Assembly (NCBI GenBank): GCA_937899725.1 | Contig: CALCCA010000212.1 | Coordinates: forward strand, 1 to 38,402 | Origin: an uncultured Halomicronema sp. | GTDB taxonomy: Bacteria; Cyanobacteriota; Cyanobacteriia; Phormidesmidales; Phormidesmidaceae | Length of the DNA: 38,402 nt | Direction of reading: 5' to 3' | Shown: piece by piece, positions 7,644-17,317 of the stretch | Position numbering within the stretch: the stretch's first letter is position 1 | How the letters are laid out: every line of letters begins with the position of its first letter | Notes under the pieces: model-generated | Database searches by the model: none | The model's input: the letters and a program-made list of their open reading frames with translations, nothing else | Told to the model about the DNA's origin: nothing | Made by a program: the position numbers and the translations under genes

Positions 7644-8393
7644 ATGACGATTTCATTGTTGGCGTATGCGCCTTCATCGCAAAATCAACGAGTTGCCGGC
7701 TTTGAAGTGCCGGGTGATGAGCAGCCGAGAATTTTTACGACTGATAACCTCCTATCGCCATCGGATCTGGATGGGTTGATTGCGGCGGCCTATCGGCAGA
7801 TTTTTAATGAACAGCAGATGCTTAAGAGTCATCGTCAAACCTTTTGGGAATCTCAGTTAAAAGCCGGGCAAATTACAGTTAGAGAATTCATTCGGGCGTT
7901 GGCGCTTTCTGACTCCTTCCGTCGTTTGGTTTATGAAAGCAACAACAACTATCGCTTTGCAGAAATTTGTGTGCAGCGGATTTTGGGCCGTCAGGTTTAC
8001 AGCGATCGCGAAAAGATCGCCTGGTCTATCGTGCTTGGCAACGAAGGATTGAATGCCTTTATTGATGCCTTAGTCAATAGCGAAGAATACCTGAGTACCT
8101 TTGGCGACACGACGGTGCCCTATCAACGGCGGCGCATTTTGCCCCAACGAGCCCAAGGGGAAATCTCTTTTGCCCACATGGCTCGCTACGGCACCGATTA
8201 TCGCGATAACCTACCCGAGCCTTGTTTAGATACCTTGCCGAGTCGGGGCTTTACCGGCCCCGCGATGTCGCCAGTGCGCTGGGCTTGGCAAAAGCAGCCG
8301 CCTCAGGCTCTCGAAAAGGCTTGGGTCGGGCTGTTCTACAGTGGTGCTGCCTTTATTGTGGTGTTGCTGCTGGCATCGATACTGCGCTTTTAA
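7644..8393 (+). CDS. cpcL: Phycobilisome rod linker with C-terminal membrane anchor (CpcL/CpcG2 type)
   Basis: Assembles phycocyanin rods and, in characterised relatives, links them to photosystem I/NDH-1 at the thylakoid instead of to the allophycocyanin core. The 249-residue protein opens with [20 protein letters not shown], typical of CpcG, followed by the linker domain (about residues 20-190): [27 protein letters not shown] and [19 protein letters not shown]. The last ~25 residues, after an Ala/Pro-rich hinge, form a hydrophobic helix ([20 protein letters not shown], about 230-249). That helix separates CpcL/CpcG2 from soluble CpcG1. The ATG at 7644 has TAGGAG eight bases upstream; the frame is open earlier, but that part encodes the hairpin cluster and is not linker-like. 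No phycocyanin structural genes are nearby. Confidence 0.94.
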   Translation: MTISLLAYAPSSQNQRVAGFEVPGDEQPRIFTTDNLLSPSDLDGLIAAAYRQIFNEQQMLKSHRQTFWESQLKAGQITVREFIRALALSDSFRRLVYESNNNYRFAEICVQRILGRQVYSDREKIAWSIVLGNEGLNAFIDALVNSEEYLSTFGDTTVPYQRRRILPQRAQGEISFAHMARYGTDYRDNLPEPCLDTLPSRGFTGPAMSPVRWAWQKQPPQALEKAWVGLFYSGAAFIVVLLLASILRF

Positions 8394-8738
8394 GGGCTCT
8401 GCTCACTAGCTTTCGTGCCCCTACGTTGATGTTCTCAAGATCAAAAGTCAGTGTTTCTTGAGCCGAGTTGCCAGGAACGCTGACTTTCTTGCTAAGGGAC
8501 TAGAGCGCCGCCTGTGTGCCAGACAGACAACCGAGAATCACAGTGTCATCAGCGGACAGGTCAGCGCGATCGCGTTCATTCAGGCCAGGGCACTGATCTG
8601 GAACCTGATCAGTCCATTTAAGCTGATTAGGCTGAAGGCTTGGCGGAATTGCCTGCCGATCTCCCTGGTTTCGGCCCCAGAGCATCGGGTCAGCACATTA
8701 GAATCAGTCATGAAGCTGAATGAGTGAAATAATCAAAC
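8394..8738. other. Spacer between cpcL and ribBA
   Basis: No supported gene. It holds a candidate cpcL terminator at 8444-8491. A plus-strand frame from 8458 to 8727 lacks any recognisable protein pattern and is not called. No FMN-riboswitch core was recognised before ribBA. Confidence 0.4.
8444..8491 (+). terminator. Possible cpcL terminator hairpin
   Basis: Arms AAAGTCAGTGTT (8444-8455) and AACGCTGACTTT (8476-8487) pair over 12 positions with one G-T wobble and a 20-base loop, followed by CTTGC. It stands 50 bases after the cpcL stop. The T-tract is short, so confidence is limited. Confidence 0.42.
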
Positions 8739-10508
<1,770 letters not shown>

Positions 10509-10657
10509 GCCCGACTGTTGACCTGACTCTTGTCCCCAGACTCTACATTGGAAAACGGTCGTGCTGCCCGCTTTGCTGAGGCTACTGAGAAGGATTCTGC
10601 TCCTTAAGCCGTCGGGGGCGTTCGGCCGCTAACGCACCCCGACAAATGAGAGAGTCT
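10509..10657. other. Convergent spacer between ribBA and mscS-like gene
   Basis: Contains a fragment of the ~105-bp dispersed repeat (about 10564-10602) and a strong hairpin at 10611-10643. No gene. Confidence 0.5.
10611..10643. terminator. Bidirectional terminator-like hairpin
   Basis: GTCGGGG and GCGTT pair with AACGC and CCCCGAC: 12 pairs with one bulged A at 10636 and an 8-base loop. It separates two convergent genes. No T-run borders it on either strand, so it may act as a 3' end stabiliser or a weak terminator. Confidence 0.5.
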
Positions 10658-12358
10658 TTAGGACTGAGCCGCATTGGAGCGATCTCCCTCGGTCTCTAAG
10701 CGAAATCGTGTGGGCTCATACCCCGGCGGCCAATACTTTGCAGGCACTGCCAGTTCATTACCATCGCGCATCGCGCCGTAATGAGGCGACAAAATTTCGA
10801 TGTTGTTCTCATTGCAGGCATCCTGCAGGTTTTGGTGCAGCTCCGAAAAAATTCTAGACATCGATTTGGGGTGGTCAGTGTAGGCATTAAGTTCGTAGCT
10901 GACGTAAAAATCATCCAGACTGGTTTGCAACACAAAGGGCGGGGGCGTCGGCAAAATTTTATCGGTCTTGCTGGCTGCTTTGATCAGCACTTCATGCACC
11001 TGGCGCCACGGCACGTCATAGCCCAGGGTGATGGTGGTGTGCACAATCAGCGGCTCTTGGGTCTCGGCAATGCTGGCGCTATAGTTCACAATGTGGCTGC
11101 TCAGCACCATCAAGTTGGGGATAGTGATGATGACATTTTTCGGCGTGCGCAGGCGGGTCACCATGAGCGATTTATCAATCACGTCGCCGATCGCATCACT
11201 GATTTTGACGCGATCGCCCTGCTCATAGGCCCGGCTATAAATCAGCACGATGCCCGCGACCAAGTTGGCGATCGCCCCACTCGACCCCAGCGTAAACAAC
11301 GCCCCAACGAAGATCGACAACCCCTGAAAGGCCGGTGACTCTGACCCTGGCAGATAGGGAAAAGCCATGGTGATCGCAAACAACACCACCAGCACGCGCA
11401 CAATGTTGTAAGTCGGGTTAGCCCATTGCGGAAAGAAGCCCGGCACATTGACCCGATTGCGCGCAATTTCAGTAAACAAAAAGCGAATAATCCGCAGCAG
11501 ATAGTGCGTGGCGATCGCAATTAAGGCAATAAAAAATAGGTTGGGCAGGTATTCGACAAAGTGATTTCCCAGTGTGAGGGCAGCCCGTTCGATGTAGTCA
11601 AATAGCCGTTCGCCCGCTGGCCGAGTCCACGGAAAAGACCGCAGCATTTGCGACCATGAAACATATAGGACGATGAGCAGCAGCCCCAGCCGAATCAGCT
11701 TAAAGATCTCCCAAATCGCATCCGTGACCCGCTCTGCCGACAAAAACTCATTACCCAGAAAGTGCACGGCAGAGATGTAGCGACCTTTCCAGCGTTGGAG
11801 CGATCGCTGCACCCAACCACTGGTCTTCACGATGAGCCAGAGAAACAGCACTGTGCCCAGCAATACCAGCAGCGCGTAGAGCGTGCCCCGCAGGACTTGA
11901 TCGGGTTGGCGAGCGGCTCGATAGGTGACGATCGCGTCTGCAATTAGCTGCTGCAGGCGATAGGCCAAGGCGCGGCGATTGCCGCTAGCCGCTTCGGCAT
12001 CGGCATCCGTCACGTATACCAGCACATCACCGTCGTAGGTGACATTACTCGTTTCCGCGAGGTCATCATGCGCCACGGATAGCAGGGCCGGATCAACGTT
12101 GGGATCTTGAGCGACGGCGCGAATGCGGCGGGCAGTCGCCAAGGCTCGGGTTCTGGGCGGATACCCCCCGACCGACACCTGAACTTTGAAGAGTTCGCGA
12201 CCATCTAACATCACTGGGGCCGCTGGTGGCGGGGCACTACTGCTGTTCGTTTGTGCCCAACTCGTCGCCAGCATCGGCGAAACGGTCAGCATCAGGCCTA
12301 GCGCGATTGGCATGACTCTGACCCAGAGCCGCCGCTGCCACGATGTTCGGTTGCTCAC
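10658..12358 (-). CDS. MscS-family mechanosensitive ion channel
   Basis: A 566-residue membrane protein expected to act as a turgor-release or small-conductance channel. Residues 1-35 form a signal peptide (basic start, hydrophobic core, ATSWAQ). A periplasmic region opening with VMLDGRELFKVQVS follows, to about residue 150. Hydrophobic segments are then seen at about 153-177, 220-240, 268-295, 315-335 and 345-375; the last is the Gly/Ala-rich pore helix (GALFTLGSSGAIANLVAGIVL). It is followed by the MscS beta domain (YEQGDRVKISDAIGDVI) and the C-terminal alpha/beta region. The N-terminal domain resembles that of the second channel at 35127-36761, so the two are probably paralogues. It follows the response regulator by 117 bases on the same strand and may be its downstream partner. 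Confidence 0.9.
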   Translation of the reverse strand: MSNRTSWQRRLWVRVMPIALGLMLTVSPMLATSWAQTNSSSAPPPAAPVMLDGRELFKVQVSVGGYPPRTRALATARRIRAVAQDPNVDPALLSVAHDDLAETSNVTYDGDVLVYVTDADAEAASGNRRALAYRLQQLIADAIVTYRAARQPDQVLRGTLYALLVLLGTVLFLWLIVKTSGWVQRSLQRWKGRYISAVHFLGNEFLSAERVTDAIWEIFKLIRLGLLLIVLYVSWSQMLRSFPWTRPAGERLFDYIERAALTLGNHFVEYLPNLFFIALIAIATHYLLRIIRFLFTEIARNRVNVPGFFPQWANPTYNIVRVLVVLFAITMAFPYLPGSESPAFQGLSIFVGALFTLGSSGAIANLVAGIVLIYSRAYEQGDRVKISDAIGDVIDKSLMVTRLRTPKNVIITIPNLMVLSSHIVNYSASIAETQEPLIVHTTITLGYDVPWRQVHEVLIKAASKTDKILPTPPPFVLQTSLDDFYVSYELNAYTDHPKSMSRIFSELHQNLQDACNENNIEILSPHYGAMRDGNELAVPAKYWPPGYEPTRFRLETEGDRSNAAQS

Positions 12359-12475
12359 CAGCCCGTCCTTTGGGTGTCAGTCTAGATAAATTTAAGCGTA
12401 GCGGCGGTCTTGGGGGAATAGGTCAGGACTTTTGCAAACTTAAGCAATTGCAAAGGTTGAGGCGATCGAGCGGCC

Positions 12476-13234
12476 CTAGCCAAAGCGATAGCCAAAGCCG
12501 CGCAGGGTGACAATGTATTGCGGATGGCTGGGGTCAACCTCAACTTTTTCACGCAGCCAGCGAATGTGAACGTCAACGGTTTTGCGATCGCCCATAAAGT
12601 CCGGCCCCCAGACCTGATCAATCAGTTCTTCCCGCTTCCACACCCGGTTGGGATGATTCATAAAGAGTTCGAGAATGCGAAACTCCTTGGGAGCGAGGGC
12701 CACCTCGCGGCCATCTACCGTGACCCGCAGTTCATTCAAATACAGGGCAATATCACGGTAGATTAGCACCGAGGCGTCAGGGGGGGCTTGGGCGCGTCGA
12801 TAACGCCGCAAGAGGGCCCGGCAGCGGGCAATCAGTTCTCGCATGCCAAAGGGTTTGGCCAAATAGTCGTCGGCGCCCACTTCTAAACCCACGACGCGAT
12901 CGGTCTCGCTGCCCTTTGCACTCAAAATCAAGATGGGGATATCCCAATTGCGGTGGCGAATCAAGCGACAGAGATCGAGCCCCCCGACCCCCGGCAACAT
13001 CAAATCTAGAATGGCCAAATCAAACGGCGGCAACTCAGCAGAACGGCTCCAAACGGGACTACCCAACAGCTCTAGCGCTAAGGAACCCGTTTCGGCCACA
13101 TCGACCCGATAGCCTTCTTCTTTGAGCGCCAGGCTCACAGTCTCACGAATGAGCGCTTCATCGTCAACAATCAAGATGCGGTCTTGTTGCAGCGTGATCC
13201 CTGATTGATAATGACTTTCTTTGTTTTGCACCAT
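12476..13234 (-). CDS. OmpR/PhoB-family response regulator
   Basis: A 252-residue two-component transcription factor. The receiver domain (about 18-135) has the acidic pair Asp24/Asp25, the phosphorylated Asp77 in LAILDLMLPG, and Lys127 in YLAKPFG. A winged-helix DNA-binding domain follows (about 155-250), with LAPKEFRILELF, VWKREELIDQVWG and the wing GFGYRFG. About eight extra residues (VWSRSAEL) lie between alpha-2 and beta-3 of the receiver. No histidine kinase is adjacent; the nearest is at 32.6 kb. A set of Pho-box-like octamers lies upstream at 13491-13514, which would fit an SphR/PhoB role, but the protein itself does not prove it. The mscS-like gene follows by 117 bases. Start: ATG at 13234, no clear ribosome site. 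Confidence 0.92.
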   Translation of the reverse strand: MVQNKESHYQSGITLQQDRILIVDDEALIRETVSLALKEEGYRVDVAETGSLALELLGSPVWSRSAELPPFDLAILDLMLPGVGGLDLCRLIRHRNWDIPILILSAKGSETDRVVGLEVGADDYLAKPFGMRELIARCRALLRRYRRAQAPPDASVLIYRDIALYLNELRVTVDGREVALAPKEFRILELFMNHPNRVWKREELIDQVWGPDFMGDRKTVDVHIRWLREKVEVDPSHPQYIVTLRGFGYRFG

Positions 13235-13678
13235 AGGTCACTGTTCAAGTTGGTTCCGCCTCATCCTGCATCTCTGGGCTGGCCGACCGACTGGGCTCAG
13301 GCTGCAGTCAGTAGCTCAGGCCGGTACCTAGCTGCCATCGCGCCTGCCCTGGCCTCGCTCCCCCACCGGCTTTGGCATCATGCCCAGGGAGAACAAACTG
13401 CGAGCCGATGCGGCGGTTTGCCGACTTTCAACGCGCAACGACACGGCCATAACAGCCTTTGTCAAGCCGTATGATCTGTTGTCATGCTTAAGGGCAAAAG
13501 ATCAAGAGGTTAAGTATTGCTCGATCTGGCCTTAATCTTCTGAAAATAGTTTTTTCGCCTGTAATAGAGGAGTAGACGGTGCAGATCAGCTCGCCCAGCA
13601 GCAGCAGTTTCCCTATAAACTTTTGGCAGCGGCTACCATAGAAATTGAAAACTGTTGTAGTTCATCCCCTGCAGTAAC
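13235..13678. other. Divergent promoter region
   Basis: About 440 bases between the minus-strand response regulator and the plus-strand membrane protein. It must contain both promoters. The recognisable signal is the octamer set at 13491-13514. A plus-strand frame at 13205-13474 is not protein-like and is not called. Confidence 0.4.
13491..13514 (-). promoter_or_regulatory. Pho-box-like triple octamer
   Basis: Read on the minus strand, three adjacent 8-mers follow each other: CTTAACCT, CTTGATCT and TTTGCCCT. The cyanobacterial Pho box is built from tandem PyTTAAPyPy(T/A) octamers bound by SphR. The first copy fits all eight positions, the second seven, the third about six. It lies roughly 260 bases before the response regulator and 165 before the divergent gene at 13679. 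Confidence 0.4.
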
Positions 13679-14815
13679 ATGGCCCAGCTCCCTTGGCTTC
13701 GCTCTAGCCTTAATCGGCTCACCTTTTTGAGTCGACCCGTGCCGTTGGCTTCGACGCTAGGGGTATTGCTGCTCAGTATTTTCCTGTGGGAATACAGCCG
13801 CAACCCGGAGTGGTTTGGCTCATTTGCTCAAGATAATGGGGCGTCGCCTGAGGGGACACTTGATCGCTCGACGTTGACCCCTGCTGAGCAGGCCGCAGTC
13901 GCTGACATTGATAATCTGTCGGTGCTGATGAACGAATTGGGCGTTGAGTCAGGGGGCGTACCCACCCTGCAATCGATCTCGATCGGGCAAGATGAGGACG
14001 AGAACGCGATCGCTAGCGATCTGCTGTCGCTGTCGCAACCCGGCACGACCAGTACGGCCAACCCCAGCACCAGCATCTTCAACCAGTATCTAGAGCAATA
14101 CCAATTTGGGCGACAGCGCCCCACGAATCTCTCGCCGGCGGCCTCTTCAAATAGCTTTACCAACAGCCCGGCGACGGCGACTGGGCCGTCAGGGGCACTC
14201 AGTCCCACGACATTACGCGTTAACCCGTTGACGTTAGTGCTGCAGGGCCAAAATGCTCTGGCTCCAGGCATGCAGCCCAGCAATCAGACAGTTTTAGAAG
14301 CTGCTTTACAGTCACAGAATGCCCCGGCAGCAGCTGACAATCCTGACGCGACTGACAACGCTACTGGGATTGAAACAGCGATCGAGTCTGCTTTGCCGAC
14401 GGGAGAGTTTGGCTCTCAGGCCGTGACGATTCCCGGCGTGGCGTTTCCGGTTCTGCCGACGCTGCCACAAATGTCACCGCCACCAGGCACGACGGGCTAT
14501 ACCACCCCCGCTTCGCTTGAACTGATGCCGCCCTTGCCAGGCAGCAATAGCGCCGGAGCCGTGCCACCGGTAGCGCCGCTATCAACTGTCGGGGGCGGCA
14601 CGGGCTTGCCAGCGGGAACTGCTGTGCCCAACCTCAACACGCCACAGGTGGACGTGAGCAACGGGTATACGCCCTACACGCCGGTCGTCCCCAGTGCCAC
14701 GCCGATTACTCCAGGGGTCAACCCATCACCGTTTGCCGTGCAGCGACCACCGGGTTCCTACATTGGCGGCGGCTATATCAATACGTTTTCCAATCCCTCG
14801 GGGCCGCCCAACTAA
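13679..14815 (+). CDS. Unknown protein with one membrane helix and low-complexity Pro/Ser/Thr/Asn-rich tail
   Basis: A 378-residue protein of no recognised family. A basic N-terminus (MAQLPWLRSSLNRL) precedes one hydrophobic stretch at about residues 23-40 (LASTLGVLLLSIFLWEYS), so it is probably anchored with the rest outside the cytoplasm. Residues 60-100 contain an acidic stretch (NLSVLMNELGVESG, DEDENAI). From about 120 to the end the composition is dominated by Pro, Ser, Thr, Ala, Asn and Gly, with repeated PGxxP-type turns, no cysteines and few charges. This suggests a disordered or cell-wall-spanning segment. It is divergent from the response regulator gene and shares its upstream region. 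The ATG at 13679 is the only sensible start; no Shine-Dalgarno sequence is visible. Confidence 0.72.
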   Translation: MAQLPWLRSSLNRLTFLSRPVPLASTLGVLLLSIFLWEYSRNPEWFGSFAQDNGASPEGTLDRSTLTPAEQAAVADIDNLSVLMNELGVESGGVPTLQSISIGQDEDENAIASDLLSLSQPGTTSTANPSTSIFNQYLEQYQFGRQRPTNLSPAASSNSFTNSPATATGPSGALSPTTLRVNPLTLVLQGQNALAPGMQPSNQTVLEAALQSQNAPAAADNPDATDNATGIETAIESALPTGEFGSQAVTIPGVAFPVLPTLPQMSPPPGTTGYTTPASLELMPPLPGSNSAGAVPPVAPLSTVGGGTGLPAGTAVPNLNTPQVDVSNGYTPYTPVVPSATPITPGVNPSPFAVQRPPGSYIGGGYINTFSNPSGPPN

Positions 14816-14837
14816 GGGAATTTCTAGTAAAAACGAT

Positions 14838-14859
14838 ACCTGTTGGGGCAGGTTTTGTT
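14838..14859 (+). terminator. Weak terminator after the 13679-14815 gene
   Basis: ACCTG (14838-14842) pairs with CAGGT (14849-14853) across a 6-base loop and is followed by TTTGTTG. It lies 23 bases after the stop codon. The stem is short. Confidence 0.4.
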
Positions 14860-15095
14860 GATGCTTTATGGCGATGGCCTCCAGGCTTCTAGCTAAACCT
14901 ACCCTTACAGTCCTTAGATATTCTGTCTAGGCAATCGCCTCAGATTCGGTCAGGGAAAAGCTCAAGACCCCTGCATCAGTTTCTGACTTCCTAGTTGAGC
15001 GGCTGCGATGTTAGGTCTGCGCACTTGGGCTCGGCTCGCGCTTGGTTCCCTCAGCAGCGTCGAAGCCCCAATCATTTACCCGAGAACGGTGGCCG

Positions 15096-16604
15096 CTAGT
15101 GAACGATCGCCCCCAAGAGCGCTCGCCCTAGTCGATTAATCTGACGGGCAGCCTGAATGTGGGGCTCATCGGGCACGATGGGGATGATGGTGGCGGCTGC
15201 ACCGACCCCACACTGGGCGATCGCTGCATTAGCTGCCTCTAAGCCGGTGACATAGGCCTTCTCCTGCGACCAAGAGCCGTGGCGCGTCACAATCCAGTCG
15301 CCGCTCATAAAGACGTTGCTGAAGCTGGTCTGGCCCGGCAACAGATAGCGATAGCTGCCCGGAGCAAAGTGGCTGACGGCCTGCGGTAGACGAATCATGC
15401 TGTAATCAACAATGTGCGCTGCGCCAAACGCTGGTAAGCAGCCCGCCAGATCAGCCTGCACCAGGGGCAAAATCTCGGCGTCGCTGAGGGATAGGAACTG
15501 GTTGGCATGGTAGTAGTCCACCTCAATGACGGAGCCCGGCTCATCGCGGTATTCATCGTGCAGCGCGTTGAGATCAAAAAACGTCCAGCCGGTGGTTTGA
15601 TGAAAGCCAAAGCAGGCATTTGAAGGCAGCGGCACATCGATCTTGCGGTCAAACCACAGGCGAGTTGCCAGCACATCCACGGCACCCAGGTTTTGCACAT
15701 CACGAAACTCTGGGCGCTGACGCAGTGCGGGACTGCTCGCCACAATTTTTTTGAGGCCCGTGATGCCAACGGCAAAAATGACCGCATCCGCTTCAAACAC
15801 CTCATCGCCACAGACGACAGCGGTGAGGCGATCACCCTCTCCCTCTATCACGCCGGTGACGCGATGATTAGCCAAAATGCGGCCCCCTGCCTGCTCGATC
15901 GCTTGCGTCCAGGGGCGAAAGATTTGGGCCCCGACGGTGCCCCGACACCAGCGCACATCGAAGTCAGGCTGATGGGCCAAAATAAAGTAGTACAGCATGC
16001 CCAGAGTGGCCGCCGCCGAACATTGCTCCCCCGGTGCAAACAGCCCCACCAGCAGCATCGGCTCAAAGGCTTCTTTGTAGAGCCGTTCCGACACGCCAAA
16101 TTGGCGAAAGAGTTCGCGGGCGGAGAGGCGATCATACCGTCGCCAAGCCTCATCCGAATTGTCAAAATCCACCAGAGAGTACAGCAGGGGCAAAGCCGAG
16201 AGGCGATCGCTCAACGGCAACCGCTTGAACTCCGTATACAAAAAGGTGCCGAGGGGGCTGGGCAAATACGGCTGCAGTTGAAATAGCGGCGACTCGACCT
16301 CCAGCCCGTGGGGTGAATATTGATTTGAGCAGGTGTAGGGCGTAAACGGCTGCAGCCCTAAGGCATCGGTTAGCCCAAAGATATTGCGGTAGGGATACCA
16401 AAAGCCGTGAATGCCCGCCTCGACCGAGCGCCCCTGCTCGGTTTGCCAACCCGCCACCAACCCACCCGGATAGCTACCGGCTTCTAGCAGCGTCACGTCG
16501 TAGCCCTGCTGAGCGAGGTGATAGGCGGCCCCTAACCCAGCCCAGCCCGCTCCCACGATGACGACGCTCGGCGATTGTTTTTGCCCGTCCATACTTTCAT
16601 CCAT
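15096..16604 (-). CDS. FAD-dependent oxidoreductase, carotenoid (phytoene/zeta-carotene) desaturase-like
   Basis: A 502-residue flavoprotein of the amine-oxidase/phytoene-desaturase superfamily. The dinucleotide-binding fold is at residues 12-42 (VVIVGAGWAGLGAAYHL, then the acidic LLEAG). It is followed by YPGGLVAGW, a histidine-containing GIHGFWYPYRNIF segment, and near the C-terminus the second FAD contact VFMSGDWIVTRHGSWSQEKAYVTGLEAA. The arrangement is closest to CrtP/CrtQ-type plant and cyanobacterial desaturases, but the protein lacks enough specific signature to be named as either; many cyanobacteria carry such extra homologues of unknown substrate. It follows the YdjM-like gene by 63 bases on the same strand, so they may be co-transcribed. 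Confidence 0.86.
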   Translation of the reverse strand: MDESMDGQKQSPSVVIVGAGWAGLGAAYHLAQQGYDVTLLEAGSYPGGLVAGWQTEQGRSVEAGIHGFWYPYRNIFGLTDALGLQPFTPYTCSNQYSPHGLEVESPLFQLQPYLPSPLGTFLYTEFKRLPLSDRLSALPLLYSLVDFDNSDEAWRRYDRLSARELFRQFGVSERLYKEAFEPMLLVGLFAPGEQCSAAATLGMLYYFILAHQPDFDVRWCRGTVGAQIFRPWTQAIEQAGGRILANHRVTGVIEGEGDRLTAVVCGDEVFEADAVIFAVGITGLKKIVASSPALRQRPEFRDVQNLGAVDVLATRLWFDRKIDVPLPSNACFGFHQTTGWTFFDLNALHDEYRDEPGSVIEVDYYHANQFLSLSDAEILPLVQADLAGCLPAFGAAHIVDYSMIRLPQAVSHFAPGSYRYLLPGQTSFSNVFMSGDWIVTRHGSWSQEKAYVTGLEAANAAIAQCGVGAAATIIPIVPDEPHIQAARQINRLGRALLGAIVH

Positions 16605-16667
16605 TGCGGTGACAATTCACGCTCGTTCAGTAATTGGTACTGCAACCTTCTGACATTATCAACGCCA

Positions 16668-17225
16668 TCAACGACTCAAACCATAGGCCCAATGCATAAA
16701 GCCAGCTGACACGAGTAACAGGCTGACGATCAAAACCCATCTGGCTTGAGCAGCAAGGCTTGATTTGCGAATGAAAATACAGGCAATGAGCGGCAACAGC
16801 ACACCCAGCTCAATCAACAAGTTGTAATAGAAGTAAAAGTTGACCCAACTCAATTTTCCGGCACTGGGTAGCAGGCCAAAGGGTAAGCGGAAGAGGCGAT
16901 CGCTGGCGGGCCACAGCAACGGTAAAGCGGTCACGCCCACCAGCAAATCCATCCCCAGGTGGGAAAAACCCGCTAATACGAGCAGTAAGCCGGAGCGCTT
17001 CAGCATCCTGCGTCCAACCCCAGCGAATTTGAGGCCCAGCAGCGTCAGAGTCGGCAGCAATGCGGCGAACAAGAGGGAATGGGTGATGCGCAAGCCGTCA
17101 TGCGCACTGGGATGCAGCCAGGGAACGACATAATCCAGATCGGGGAGCACCGCAGCGATGATGAGCCCACCACCCCAGAGCACCCGCATCAATTTCGTCG
17201 ATATGGGACTGGCGACGTAAGCCAC
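16668..17225 (-). CDS. YdjM-like membrane protein (putative metal-dependent hydrolase)
   Basis: A 185-residue polytopic membrane protein with about five hydrophobic segments (around 13-28, 50-68, 77-100, 130-148 and 158-178). Polar residues typical of the inner-membrane metal-dependent hydrolase family (YdjM/DUF457) stand at the membrane edges: LPDLDYV near 28-34, THSLLFA near 48-54 and HLGMDLLVG near 88-96. These Asp and His residues are the presumed metal ligands. The enzymatic role of the family is not established. The start codon is a GTG at 17225; an in-frame stop lies shortly upstream. It sits 92 bases after topA and 63 before the desaturase-like gene, all on the minus strand. Confidence 0.8.
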   Translation of the reverse strand: MAYVASPISTKLMRVLWGGGLIIAAVLPDLDYVVPWLHPSAHDGLRITHSLLFAALLPTLTLLGLKFAGVGRRMLKRSGLLLVLAGFSHLGMDLLVGVTALPLLWPASDRLFRLPFGLLPSAGKLSWVNFYFYYNLLIELGVLLPLIACIFIRKSSLAAQARWVLIVSLLLVSAGFMHWAYGLSR

Positions 17226-17317
17226 CCCATGGTCCCGCCGACTAAGCTATGCCCGATGAATGAAGACATGGCAATCGTGTATTCATCCGTGTCTGGTCAG
17301 TGTGTCCAGCGAGATCG

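Noticed and set aside
8458-8727. 89-codon frame before ribBA
   Set aside because: No protein-like pattern; overlaps the hairpin after cpcL.
10781-11338. 185-codon plus-strand frame opposite the mscS-like gene
   Set aside because: Antisense shadow; His/Gln/Arg-rich composition typical of a reverse-frame translation.
15693-16286. Long plus-strand frame opposite the desaturase-like gene
   Set aside because: Antisense shadow of a well-supported flavoprotein gene; its sequence has no family features.
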